From: Actinomycetota bacterium
GTDB lineage: Bacteria; Actinomycetota; Thermoleophilia; BMS3ABIN01
Assembly (NCBI GenBank): GCA_023489275.1
Contig: JAMDDD010000027.1
Location: forward strand, 1-60,093
DNA length: 60,093 nt
Direction of reading: 5' to 3'
The notes under the pieces are model-generated. The model was given only the letters and a program-made list of their open reading frames with translations, was not told the DNA's origin and did not search any database. The translations under genes were made by a program, and so were the position numbers. Positions 1 to 9,049 of the stretch are shown here, one piece after another (the stretch's first letter is position 1; every line of letters begins with the position of its first letter).

Positions 1-588
1 GTAGGCGGTGCCGCCGTCGGGAGACCATGAAATTCCATGCACGGACTCCAGGGAGGGAAAGGTTACGGGCACCGGGTCCAGGGCCAGACTTTTGGGATTA
101 ATCCGGTAAACCAGAGCTTTGGCGGCGCCGCCGCCCGAGTCGCCGGCGGCATAAATGAAACCATCGGGCCCGAGACTGAGGGAGAAAAGCTGGTTTGACG
201 GGGTTTCCACAACCGAGCCTTGAATCCAGTTGTTGCCGTCCCAGTGGAACTGGTCGATTTTACCATTTACCGAGCTGGCGGCGAACATCGTCCCTCCATC
301 GGGGGTAACCAGCACGTCGTTGGGCGCCGCCGCATCGGTCTGCTCCACTGTTTTTTCAACGAAACCGCTGACGTTGTCATAAATCCTGACGCTGCCAAAT
401 TCGGCGTCCGGCCCTTTGCGATCAGCAATGTAGAGCAGGGCGCCGTGCCAGTCCGCCGGCCTTTTAATTACGGTCCGCTCCGGCGCCGAGGTATCGGGGC
501 CGCCGCAGCCGGCGAGAATCAATGCCAGGGTTAGCGTCACCAGGGACAGACTGGAAATTATCATTTTTCGGTGATTTAGCAACATCAT
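1..588 (-). CDS. Lipoprotein with beta-propeller-like repeats, truncated by the window edge
   Basis: I translated this by hand; it is open from the ATG at 588 to base 1, so the C-terminus is missing (196 codons seen). Residues 1-27 form a lipoprotein signal: basic NHRK, a hydrophobic stretch, then the lipobox LAGC with Cys28 followed by Gly-Gly. The mature part holds strand-turn motifs typical of YncE/SMP-30-like propellers: LLYIADRKG, NDVLVTPDGGTMFAAS, SLGPDGFIYAAGDSGG and GISWSPDGGTAY. It is therefore probably an extracytoplasmic propeller anchored to the membrane; the ligand or enzymatic role cannot be told. A perfect TATAAT lies 5-10 bases upstream of the ATG, so the mRNA is probably leaderless and the start may be 588 or the adjacent in-frame ATG at 585. 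Confidence 0.8.
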   Translation of the reverse strand, partial: MMLLNHRKMIISSLSLVTLTLALILAGCGGPDTSAPERTVIKRPADWHGALLYIADRKGPDAEFGSVRIYDNVSGFVEKTVEQTDAAAPNDVLVTPDGGTMFAASSVNGKIDQFHWDGNNWIQGSVVETPSNQLFSLSLGPDGFIYAAGDSGGGAAKALVYRINPKSLALDPVPVTFPSLESVHGISWSPDGGTAY

Positions 589-592
589 TGTA

Positions 593-621
593 ATTATATC
601 CGCCGAAGCTTCCGGTGGCCA
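593..621 (-). promoter_or_regulatory. Promoter of the lipoprotein gene
   Basis: On the minus strand TGGCCA (621-616), a 17-base spacer and a perfect TATAAT (598-593) are followed about 7 bases later by the tandem ATG codons at 588 and 585. Transcription would start at the start codon, giving a leaderless mRNA. Confidence 0.5.
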
Positions 622-782
622 GCGCAGGCTCATTGGCCGAAAGGCCAGATATGGATTTGATTTTCGTCACATATAACTGATGCTTCGTTTGAAGCCTTCC
701 ATCCAGCGGGAATACTGCTATTGTAGGAGCTCAAGCTTTGTTTGAGTCGCTCAACTTTTATTACTGTCAGGAAGTGCTGCTC

Positions 783-1013
783 ATGCCTGCGAAGTGCCCC
801 GGTGGGGATATTGATATCACGATCAAAACCTGTCCGAAATGCGGCGGTGAGGTGGAGCTCTTTACCGGGGATGCGAAAGCCAAGTGCCCCGATTGCGGCC
901 AGCTGGTTTATCGGGAAAAGGCTTCCTGCATTGAATGGTGCCCTGGAGCCAGGCAGTGTTTCCGTCACGTTTTCAAGGACGAAGACCGGGAAAAAGCCGC
1001 AAAGGGAGAGTAG
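783..1013 (+). CDS. Small zinc-ribbon protein (often mis-annotated as phosphohydrolase)
   Basis: The preferred start is the ATG at 783, preceded by AGGAAG, which gives 76 residues; an in-frame ATG at 738 lacks a good ribosome site. The protein has a CPKC...CPDC zinc-ribbon pair and then a C-x3-C-x5-C tail motif (SCIEWCPGARQCF). This is the pattern of a short conserved family found in anaerobic Firmicutes, Deltaproteobacteria and Actinobacteria. Databases sometimes call the family phosphohydrolase, but nothing enzymatic is visible. Its role is unknown; nucleic-acid or metal binding is the plausible reading. It lies immediately upstream of the groESL promoter but has its own reading unit. Confidence 0.75.
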   Translation: MPAKCPGGDIDITIKTCPKCGGEVELFTGDAKAKCPDCGQLVYREKASCIEWCPGARQCFRHVFKDEDREKAAKGE

Positions 1014-1119
1014 TGTGCAAAAGCGGTTCCAGGATTTTTCGCGCCTTCCCCTTTTTGCCTGCAAATCGCCAGATAATTTTATCTGCTGCCGCGTCTTCCC
1101 GCGGATTTTTCATCAGTAT

Positions 1120-1148
1120 TTGACAAACGCCACCAGCGTAATTATTAT
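1120..1148 (+). promoter_or_regulatory. Housekeeping sigma promoter of groES-groEL
   Basis: TTGACA (1120-1125) is a perfect -35 box, followed by a 17-base spacer and TATTAT (1143-1148), one base from the -10 consensus. It precedes the CIRCE operator and groES, so the start of transcription falls near 1155. Confidence 0.8.
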
Positions 1149-1161
1149 AAGTCGGCACGAA

Positions 1162-1188
1162 TTGGCACTCTCTCTCTGAGAGTGCCAG
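1162..1188 (+). promoter_or_regulatory. CIRCE operator (HrcA binding site)
   Basis: TTGGCACTC, nine bases, then GAGTGCCAG. The CIRCE consensus is TTAGCACTC-N9-GAGTGCTAA; each half matches except at the outer A/G positions. It lies just downstream of the promoter, where bound HrcA would block transcription until heat shock. The hrcA gene is not in the window. Confidence 0.9.
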
Positions 1189-1238
1189 CGCCGAGAGTTA
1201 AATATTCGCAAACAAGAAATCGGAGGAGGGTTGTTTAA

Positions 1239-1532
1239 ATGAATTTAAAGCCTCTTGAAGACCGGGTCATCGTCAAGACCGTTGAGTCGGAAGATGTTAC
1301 CGCCAGCGGCATTGTGCTACCCGACAGCGCTCAGGAAAAGCCTCAGCGCGGCAAGGTGGTCGCCGTCGGCGAAGGCCGGTTGGATGACAGCGGCAAGCGC
1401 ATCCCGATTGACGTCAAGAAGGGGGATGAGGTCATCTACAGCAAGTACGGCGGCACCGAGGTCAAGGTTGACGGCGAGGAACTGCTAATCATGAAAGTAA
1501 GCGACATCCTGGCAAAGGTTGTCAAGAAATAG
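1239..1532 (+). CDS. groES: Co-chaperonin GroES (Cpn10)
   Basis: 97 residues, the usual GroES length, beginning [13 protein letters not shown] after a strong GGAGGAGG ribosome site. The mobile-loop region (about residues 17-35, [17 protein letters not shown]) and the GEVVAVG-like strand (GKVVAVGEG) are intact. GroES forms the heptameric lid that closes the GroEL folding chamber in the cytoplasm. It is the first gene of a two-gene operon, 25 bases before groEL, under a CIRCE element, so it should be induced by heat through HrcA. Confidence 0.98.
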   Translation: MNLKPLEDRVIVKTVESEDVTASGIVLPDSAQEKPQRGKVVAVGEGRLDDSGKRIPIDVKKGDEVIYSKYGGTEVKVDGEELLIMKVSDILAKVVKK

Positions 1533-1551
1533 CCAGCCGGGAAAGGAGTGA

Positions 1552-3171
<1,620 letters not shown>

Positions 3172-3257
3172 AAAATGGATGGTAGATGGTGGATTCCGGA
3201 TAAAACGCGATCCGGATAAACCTGAATTCTGGTATTTGTAGCGTAGGCAGTATCATC

Positions 3258-3284
3258 GGGCGGCCCTTGCGGGCCGCCCTTTTT
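3258..3284 (+). terminator. Intrinsic terminator of groES-groEL
   Basis: Perfect 9-bp stem GGGCGGCCC / GGGCCGCCC with a 4-base loop (TTGC), followed by five T. It lies 86 bases after the groEL stop. Confidence 0.9.
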
Positions 3285-3503
3285 GCTGCGCCGATATTGT
3301 CTAATCCAGTTCATTAAAGAAAAATCGTCATCCCCTTTATTTGCGTTTTGATACCGTGTATGACCTTGGTGGAGCTGAAGACGGCTCCACGTCGTTCTGG
3401 ACATTGCGGTGGGTAAAGTTTTCGCTGCTGAGCCTTAGTGAGATGGCCGCCTGCCGTTGCTTTCAGAGCCGTTAGCTTTCAGAAGATCTGTCTTTTTTAG
3501 AAA

Positions 3504-3535
3504 GCGAAAGACCCTCGAAAACGAGGGTCTTTCGC
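3504..3535. terminator. Bidirectional-looking terminator hairpin
   Basis: Perfect 14-bp inverted repeat with an AAAA loop; the arms are GCGAAAGACCCTCG and its complement. The AAAG/CTTT ends supply A- and T-rich flanks on both strands. It sits between the convergent groEL (+) and YbdK-type ligase (-) genes and most likely ends the minus-strand lysA operon. The remaining intergenic DNA (3285-3657) shows no other gene. Confidence 0.75.
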
Positions 3536-3657
3536 CGGGTATAAGGGATGAAGGGGTGAAACAGGCACACGCCCTTCCGCCTTAGTTTCTACGCTTAATT
3601 GGCTTATCCTCCGTGATGCGGTTTTTAAACCGCGGTTATGACCGCCCGGCGCCGAGC

Positions 3658-4848
3658 CTAGGCGCAGCCTTCACCGCAGGGAAAATCAGCGGCCTGCTTC
3701 ACTTCCAGCTGGCTGCGGGCAATCTCACTAAGGCTCAGCAGCGAAAACTCACCCGACTCGTTGTAAGCCCGGATCTGTCTTTGGGCTCCATTTCCATTTT
3801 CCAGAATGAAGTTCACGCGGTTGATATATTTTGCCAGGCCAAGCTGGCGCTGTTGAAGAGCGCTATACTCAATCAGCCGCCTGACCGCCTCCCTGGCCGG
3901 CACCTCTTTTTTGGCTTCAAAGTCGACGAGGTTTCCGTCCAGTCCGTGCCGGATGGCGCGCCACAGGTTTTCCTCGATCTCATTTGCGTTAGCCGCCGGT
4001 TGTAGCCCGCCTTCATCGTAATCGGCGGCGAGCCGGGCCACAACGGCCATGATTAGCGAGGCGATCGCGAGCGTGTCCTCGACGCTGCTCTGGCAATCGC
4101 AAATACGAGTCTCCAGTGTGGCCATCACCGGATGCGGTCGAACGCTCCACCATATTTGTGTTGGTTCAGAAATACTGCCGGTAGTAAAAAGGGTGTCAAC
4201 CAGTTCTGTATATCCATCCCAGTTATCAATCTGGCACGGAATGCCGCAACGCGGGAACCACCTGGTAAACAGCTGCGTTCGGGTGGAATGAAGATAAGTG
4301 TACCGGTCCTCCGCGAAGGGCGAGTTTGCCGACAGCGCCAGCAGAGCGGGGAGGTGGCGGCGCATGGCGTTAAATACGGCGATCATTCGCTCGCGGCCGC
4401 GAATCCCGATGTGAACGTGCATGCCGAAAGTCACATTCCGCCAAGCGCAGTAACGGAGCTGGCGATCGATGGCGCGGTAATGGGGCGTGTCGATGATCCG
4501 CTGCTCTTTCCAGTCGGCGAAGGGATGGGTGCCGGTCGCCCCCAGCAGCATGCCAAGCTCGGCAGCCGATTCGAACACGGCGCGCCGCTTGGCCCGCAGG
4601 TCTTGCCCGGCCTCGTCCATTGATCCGCAGATGCCGGTGCAGATCTCGATCTCGGAGGCGATCAGCTCACCCCGCACGGATTCTCCAATGCGGCGGCGAG
4701 CCTTCTCCTGAAGCTCTTCAAACCGGTCCGCAAGCGCCAGGCTCTCCGGGTCGAGAATCTGGAATTCCTCCTCGATTCCCACCGTAAAGTCTTTCGCGCA
4801 GTCAAAACGGGCGGCGGCCTGCTCCGGGTTGTAGCTCTTCCATGCCAT
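3658..4848 (-). CDS. YbdK-family carboxylate-amine ligase (glutamate-cysteine ligase type 2 fold)
   Basis: 396 residues. The N-terminal FTVGIEEEFQILDPESL is the GCS2/YbdK signature, and the GMHVHIGI and STRTQLFTRW segments are typical of the family. Members ligate a carboxylate to an amine using ATP; weak gamma-glutamyl-cysteine synthetase activity is known for the E. coli homologue, but the true substrate is usually unknown. The start lies two bases after the lysA stop, so the two genes are translationally coupled. That need not mean a shared pathway; the alternative label GshA is possible but unproven. Confidence 0.85.
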   Translation of the reverse strand: MAWKSYNPEQAAARFDCAKDFTVGIEEEFQILDPESLALADRFEELQEKARRRIGESVRGELIASEIEICTGICGSMDEAGQDLRAKRRAVFESAAELGMLLGATGTHPFADWKEQRIIDTPHYRAIDRQLRYCAWRNVTFGMHVHIGIRGRERMIAVFNAMRRHLPALLALSANSPFAEDRYTYLHSTRTQLFTRWFPRCGIPCQIDNWDGYTELVDTLFTTGSISEPTQIWWSVRPHPVMATLETRICDCQSSVEDTLAIASLIMAVVARLAADYDEGGLQPAANANEIEENLWRAIRHGLDGNLVDFEAKKEVPAREAVRRLIEYSALQQRQLGLAKYINRVNFILENGNGAQRQIRAYNESGEFSLLSLSEIARSQLEVKQAADFPCGEGCA

Positions 4849-4850
4849 CG

Positions 4851-6167
4851 TTATTCAATTCTCTGATGCAGGCGGATCAAATCTTCATAAGTCTCTCTGA
4901 TTATTACTACCCTGGCATCGCCGTCTTTAACGAACAGCACCGCCGGCCGCGGCTGCCCGTTATAGTTGCTGGCCATGGAATAGCCGTAGGCGCCGGTAGC
5001 CGGCGTCACCAGGATGTCGCCCCGGGCAGGGTCCGGGAGCCGCGCATCCTTCACCAGGATGTCGCCCGACTCGCAGTGTTTGCCGGCAACGGTAACGCTC
5101 GCGGTTGGCTCCTCCAGCGGACGGCCGGCGATGACGGCCATATATTCGGCGCCGTACAGAGCCGGACGGAGATTGTCTGACATGCCGCCGTCCACCGCTG
5201 CATAAGTCCTGACCCCGGGGATGGTTTTGATGGCCTGGATCTCGTAAGCGGTAATGCCGGCGTTGGCAACGATTGACCTTCCCGGCTCAACCGCGAGCCG
5301 GGGAACAGCCAGGCCGGCCCGGTTCATCTCGGATCTGGTTGCCGTCACGATTGTCTCAGCCAGCTCATCAACCCGCGGCGGCTGTTCCGCTCCCAGGTAT
5401 GCCGCCCCAAGCCCGCCGCCCAGGTCGAGCGATCCTGCCTCAAAACCCAGCTTGTCCCGGCAGGCGGCCATGAAATCCGCCATGATCGCTATTGTTTTTC
5501 TGTACGGCTCCAAAGCAAGAATCTGGGAGCCGATGTGGCAGTGCAGACCCTCCAGCTTCAGGTTTGGCGCTTCCAGCGCCCGGCTCACCCCGTCCAACGC
5601 CACGCCGTCGGCCAGGCAGAAGCCGAACTTTGAATCCTGCTTCCCAGTCTGAATAAATTCATGAGTGTGAGCTTCCACGCCCGGGGTAACCCGGAGCAGC
5701 ACCGGCTGCCGGCGTCCGGCCTCACCGGCTACCCGATCGAGCACCTCCAGCTCGGCGAGGGAATCAAGGACAACGTAACCCACCTCGTTGCGCACTGCCC
5801 AGTGCAACTCATCGCGGGTATTGGCATTTCCATGCAGAAAGATCTCCTCTGGTGGAAACCAGGCTGACAGCGCCGTAAACAGCTCGCCGCCGGAGGCGAC
5901 GTCCAGCGACATCTCCTCTTCTGCCAGTAGCTGGATCAATGCCAGGCAGGAAAAAGCCTTGCTGGCATAGACAATTTTCGTCCCGGGGACCCTCCCGAAC
6001 GCGCTTTGGTATTCCCGGCAGCGTTCACGAATCTGCTGCTCATCGTAAATAAAGAGCGGCGTTCCGAACTCGCGGGCCAGCTCGACCACGTCGCAGCCTG
6101 CAACTTCGAGCCGGCCGGCGGCATTGACCGTGCTGGACTGGGGGAGGGGTGGGATCGAAAGTCTCAT
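4851..6167 (-). CDS. lysA: Diaminopimelate decarboxylase
   Basis: 438 residues, a fold-type III PLP enzyme. The PLP lysine is Lys70 in VYASKAF. Family motifs follow: GLHCHIGSQ, the glycine loop DLGGGLG, VEPGRSIV, and the active-site cysteine in GKHCESGD. It converts meso-diaminopimelate to lysine, the last step of lysine synthesis. No Shine-Dalgarno site precedes the ATG, but TTGACC-N17-TTAACT lies so close that the leader would be only about four bases. It is the first gene of a two-gene unit with the YbdK-type ligase. Confidence 0.97.
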   Translation of the reverse strand: MRLSIPPLPQSSTVNAAGRLEVAGCDVVELAREFGTPLFIYDEQQIRERCREYQSAFGRVPGTKIVYASKAFSCLALIQLLAEEEMSLDVASGGELFTALSAWFPPEEIFLHGNANTRDELHWAVRNEVGYVVLDSLAELEVLDRVAGEAGRRQPVLLRVTPGVEAHTHEFIQTGKQDSKFGFCLADGVALDGVSRALEAPNLKLEGLHCHIGSQILALEPYRKTIAIMADFMAACRDKLGFEAGSLDLGGGLGAAYLGAEQPPRVDELAETIVTATRSEMNRAGLAVPRLAVEPGRSIVANAGITAYEIQAIKTIPGVRTYAAVDGGMSDNLRPALYGAEYMAVIAGRPLEEPTASVTVAGKHCESGDILVKDARLPDPARGDILVTPATGAYGYSMASNYNGQPRPAVLFVKDGDARVVIIRETYEDLIRLHQRIE

Positions 6168-6177
6168 CGAGAACCGA

Positions 6178-6206
6178 AGTTAACACAGCGCCGCGGCGGC
6201 GGTCAA
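6178..6206 (-). promoter_or_regulatory. lysA: lysA promoter
   Basis: Minus strand TTGACC (6206-6201), a 17-base spacer, then TTAACT (6183-6178). The predicted transcription start (about 6171) is only four bases from the lysA ATG, giving a nearly leaderless message. Confidence 0.6.
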
Positions 6207-6253
6207 ACACCGATATATGTCCGATATCCAGCATCCAATATCCGGTTCAATGC

Positions 6254-6283
6254 TTGAGCAGGCATTTCATCGTCTGATATAGT
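6254..6283 (+). promoter_or_regulatory. Promoter of the nuclease-fold protein / hpt unit
   Basis: TTGAGC (6254-6259), an 18-base spacer and TATAGT (6278-6283). The predicted start of transcription (about 6290-6292) coincides with the ATG at 6292, which has no Shine-Dalgarno sequence, so translation would be leaderless. Confidence 0.55.
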
Positions 6284-6291
6284 TTTATCAG

Positions 6292-6672
6292 ATGCCGAAA
6301 ACCGGTTTTAACTTCACTTCCTACCAAGGTGACTCGCCGCCAAAGTTTGCCAACCGCAGCGAGGAGGAATGCGCGCGCGTTCTCGATTATTACCGGATTC
6401 CCTGGATGTATGAGCCGCGCACTTTTGTGCTCGAGCGTGATGCGAAGGGAAACGTGGTGGAAGCTTTTACGCCTGATTTCTATCTTCCGGACCAGGACCT
6501 GTTCGTGGAGCTGACCACGATGAAACAGGCGCATGTGACCAAGAAGAACATGAAAATCCGGAAAGTCAGAGAGCGGTTTCCTGAGATTAACATCAAGCTG
6601 TTTTACAAGAAGGACTTTCTGAAGCTGGCGCAGAAATTTGACCTTGCGGCCGGAGAAGAGCGCAGCCGCTAA
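6292..6672 (+). CDS. Small PD-(D/E)XK-like nuclease-fold protein
   Basis: 126 residues. The central TPDFYLPDQDLFVELTTMK resembles a PD-(D/E)XK catalytic core: an acidic TPDF turn, about ten residues, then E-L-T where E-x-K is usual. An upstream glutamate in SEEECARVLDYY could serve as the helix acid, as in Vsr/T7 endonuclease I-like folds. The tail ERFPEINIKLFYKKDF completes an alpha/beta pattern. I know similar short proteins as conserved hypotheticals. The gene starts without a ribosome site directly at a promoter and is followed closely by hpt. The function is unknown; nuclease activity is only suggested by the fold, and the missing lysine may mean it is inactive. Confidence 0.7.
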   Translation: MPKTGFNFTSYQGDSPPKFANRSEEECARVLDYYRIPWMYEPRTFVLERDAKGNVVEAFTPDFYLPDQDLFVELTTMKQAHVTKKNMKIRKVRERFPEINIKLFYKKDFLKLAQKFDLAAGEERSR

Positions 6673-6753
6673 CTGGCCGTGGTGCCGGCCGCTCGAACGT
6701 CCATACGCGGGCGAGTCGGGTACAAATCGGATGTCGTCGCAAGGGCAGGTTAT

Positions 6754-7305
6754 TTGACAGAAAAAACCGATATCTATGATCTTATCGGGGATACGTATCT
6801 GGACGAGCTAACGATCGCCGGCAGGGTCAGGGAAATCGGCCGCCAGGTCTCGGATGATTACCGGGACCGCGAGATCCTCCTGATTTCCATCCTCAAGGGA
6901 GCAGTTTTCTTTCTTGCCGATCTGGCCCGGGAGATTTCGGCGCCGGTCTCGATGGATTTTATCGCCATCTCCAGTTACCGGCAGGACCGCGCCAGCGGGG
7001 AGGGCCTGCATACAGTGCGCTTCCTGAAGGACCTGGACCAGGATATCGCCGGAAAGGATGTACTGATCGTGGAAGACGTCATCGACACCGGCCTCACGCT
7101 CAACTACATTACGCAAAACCTGCGCCTGCGGGAGCCGGCCTCACTGGAGATCGCCACCTTGCTCGACCGTCCTTACCGGCGATTGGTTGACTTGAAGGTG
7201 AAGTATCAGGGATTCCAGGTTCCCGACGAATTCTTTGTCGGCTACGGATTTGACTATCGCCAGATGCTGCGAAACCTTCCCCGGATCAGCCGGCTAAACA
7301 TCTGA
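6754..7305 (+). CDS. hpt: Hypoxanthine phosphoribosyltransferase
   Basis: The PRPP-binding loop VLIVEDVIDTGLTLNYI, the LLISILKGAVFFLADL segment and the C-terminal YQGFQVPDEFFVGYGFDY are diagnostic of bacterial HPRT. It salvages hypoxanthine/guanine to IMP/GMP with PRPP. I prefer the TTG at 6754 (after AAGGGCAGG; about 183 residues, the family length). A GTG at 6679 in the same frame would add 25 residues with no ribosome site and no homology expected. It follows the nuclease-fold gene with a short gap and is probably cotranscribed. Confidence 0.93.
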   Translation: MTEKTDIYDLIGDTYLDELTIAGRVREIGRQVSDDYRDREILLISILKGAVFFLADLAREISAPVSMDFIAISSYRQDRASGEGLHTVRFLKDLDQDIAGKDVLIVEDVIDTGLTLNYITQNLRLREPASLEIATLLDRPYRRLVDLKVKYQGFQVPDEFFVGYGFDYRQMLRNLPRISRLNI

Positions 7306-7323
7306 ATTTCTGCCGTATCGAAT

Positions 7324-7887
7324 CTACTGTAGTATCAAACCGATCTTCTGATTAAAGGTGTCCTCGGAGATCGGTCCCACGTAGTAGGCGACGACGTATC
7401 CGTTCTTGTCGATGAAAAGAGTTGTGGGAATGCCGTCCTCAGGCACGTTCGCCAGTTCCCGGAATCTTTCAAATGTGCTCTCGTCAGGATCGAGGCCGAT
7501 CGTGTAAGTGAGGCCGTGCTCCTGGGCAAAAGCCCTTTGATTCGACGCCTCATCCTTGACCGCCATTCCCAAAAAGTTTACCCTGTCTTTGTATTGCTGG
7601 TACATTTTTGCTAGCACCGGCGCTTCTTCATTACAAGGCCCGCACCAGGATGCGCCGAAATTAAGCACAATTGGCTTTCCCCACAAGTCTGAGAAATTGA
7701 TAGTGGTGCCGGCGATGGTCTTGGTGGAGAAATTTGGCACCTTCTGCGCGGTCGGCTCTGAGCCAGTGCTGGATCCCGTAGAGCAGCCAGCGGCAAAAAT
7801 CGTCATCAAGACAGGCACGAGCAGCAGTAAACCCGCCGCCAGCGCCAGGCGGGAAAGCCGACATCGGGAAAAAACGGAAGCTTTCAT
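7324..7887 (-). CDS. TlpA/ResA-like thioredoxin-fold lipoprotein
   Basis: 187 residues. An N-terminal basic and hydrophobic signal ends in the lipobox FAAGC (about residue 35), followed by a Ser/Thr/Gly linker. The thioredoxin-fold domain carries the active site NFGASWCGPCNEEAP and the cis-proline segment GIPTTLFID. It is predicted to be a membrane-anchored extracytoplasmic thiol reductase or oxidase of the AhpC/TSA-Redoxin type, for example reducing c-type cytochrome or other disulfides. It is 47 bases downstream of the glutaredoxin-like gene and probably cotranscribed with it. Confidence 0.92.
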   Translation of the reverse strand: MKASVFSRCRLSRLALAAGLLLLVPVLMTIFAAGCSTGSSTGSEPTAQKVPNFSTKTIAGTTINFSDLWGKPIVLNFGASWCGPCNEEAPVLAKMYQQYKDRVNFLGMAVKDEASNQRAFAQEHGLTYTIGLDPDESTFERFRELANVPEDGIPTTLFIDKNGYVVAYYVGPISEDTFNQKIGLILQ

Positions 7888-7934
7888 GCAGGTGTGATTG
7901 TTGCTTTTCCAGCGCCCGGCCGGAATCAGACGCC

Positions 7935-8144
7935 TCAGCTGCCGCCGTATCCGACGGTTACCTTATCGCCGCTGACGATCACGGGAACGAAGGCGACTCC
8001 TGCCTTGGCAATCGCTTCTTCCTTAATGGCGGGATCAGACGTAACGTCAAACTCGGTGAACGGGACGCCCTTGCTTGTCATGTCTTCCTTGGCGGCGGCG
8101 CAGTAGGGGCATCCGGGTTTTGTGTAAATTACTACTTCAGACAT
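7935..8144 (-). CDS. Glutaredoxin/NrdH-like redox protein
   Basis: 69 residues, one compact glutaredoxin fold. The active site is GCPYC (residues 11-15). The cis-Pro motif FVPVIVSGDK and the C-terminal GYGGS, equivalent to the glutathione/NrdH groove, follow. A strong GGAGGAG site precedes the ATG. It is a cytoplasmic dithiol-disulfide exchanger; whether it serves ribonucleotide reductase or another partner is not visible. It is the first gene of a unit with the TlpA-like lipoprotein. Confidence 0.9.
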   Translation of the reverse strand: MSEVVIYTKPGCPYCAAAKEDMTSKGVPFTEFDVTSDPAIKEEAIAKAGVAFVPVIVSGDKVTVGYGGS

Positions 8145-8192
8145 GATGCGCTCCTCCAGTCAATGATGATTTATTTTAACACAATGCAAAGG

Positions 8193-8221
8193 TTGCTTTT
8201 TACAGGACCCTTTTAAATAAT
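8193..8221 (+). promoter_or_regulatory. Possible tpiA promoter
   Basis: TTGCTT, a 17-base spacer and AATAAT, 60 bases before the tpiA start. Both boxes are imperfect. Confidence 0.3.
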
Positions 8222-8281
8222 GAATGCCGCCGGAGCCGCGCCTCCGGACGCCGCTATGGAAATCACTAGTTTGGAGGAGAG

Positions 8282-9046
8282 ATGAGCGACCGGACGCCGA
8301 TTATCGCCGGCAACTGGAAAATGTACAAAACCAACTCCGAAGCTGCCGCCTATATGACGGAGTTTACCGGTCTGGTCGCGGACGCCGCTGGCGTCGAGAT
8401 CGTGGTCTGCCCCCCATTTACCTGTCTGGAGCAGGTCCGGGACGCGGCGGCGGGAAGCAAGATCCGCGTCGGCGCCCAGAATGCTCATTTTCAGCCTGAG
8501 GGGGCTTACACCGGTGAAGTCTCGCTCCCCATGCTGGCTGAGATCGGCATCACGGATGTCATTCTGGGCCACTCCGAGCGGCGGCAATATTTCTGTGAGA
8601 ACGACGCCGATCTGGCTCTGAAGGTGGATCGGGCCCTGGTGGCTTCGATTCGCCCCATCCTCTGCGTCGGCGAGACCGACGCCGAGCGGGAAGCGGGCAA
8701 GACGATGGAAAAGCTTAAAAGTCAACTCGCCGGCGGGCTGGCGGCCATCGATGAGGGCAGGCTGACGGATATCGTGATTGCTTATGAGCCAATCTGGGCA
8801 ATCGGCACCGGCAAGACCGCCACGCCGGGAATCGCTGAAGAGACGATCGGGTTTATCCGGGAAACCCTAGCCGGAATGCACGGCGCCGAGGCGGCCGGCC
8901 GTGTGCGGATTCTTTATGGCGGGAGCGTCAAGCCTGACAACATCAGTGCGTTGATGGCCGAGGATGACATCGACGGCGCCCTTGTCGGCGGCGCCTGCCT
9001 GGCACCGGCGGATTTTTCTCAAATCGTCAAATATAAGCAGGTTTAA
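8282..9046 (+). CDS. tpiA: Triosephosphate isomerase
   Basis: 254 residues of a TIM barrel. It has the N-terminal IIAGNWKMYK with the catalytic Asn and Lys, the catalytic histidine in ILGHSERRQYF (about residue 100), the signature YEPIWAIGTGKTATP with the catalytic glutamate (about residue 170), and the phosphate loop YGGSVKPDN. It interconverts dihydroxyacetone phosphate and glyceraldehyde 3-phosphate. The ribosome site is GGAGGAGAG. gpmI follows after 3 bases, then secG, a common glycolysis/secretion neighbourhood. Confidence 0.99.
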   Translation: MSDRTPIIAGNWKMYKTNSEAAAYMTEFTGLVADAAGVEIVVCPPFTCLEQVRDAAAGSKIRVGAQNAHFQPEGAYTGEVSLPMLAEIGITDVILGHSERRQYFCENDADLALKVDRALVASIRPILCVGETDAEREAGKTMEKLKSQLAGGLAAIDEGRLTDIVIAYEPIWAIGTGKTATPGIAEETIGFIRETLAGMHGAEAAGRVRILYGGSVKPDNISALMAEDDIDGALVGGACLAPADFSQIVKYKQV

Positions 9047-9049
9047 AAC

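Noticed and set aside
4132-4623. 163-codon plus-strand frame opposite the YbdK-type ligase
   Set aside because: Complement of a well-supported gene; no independent evidence.
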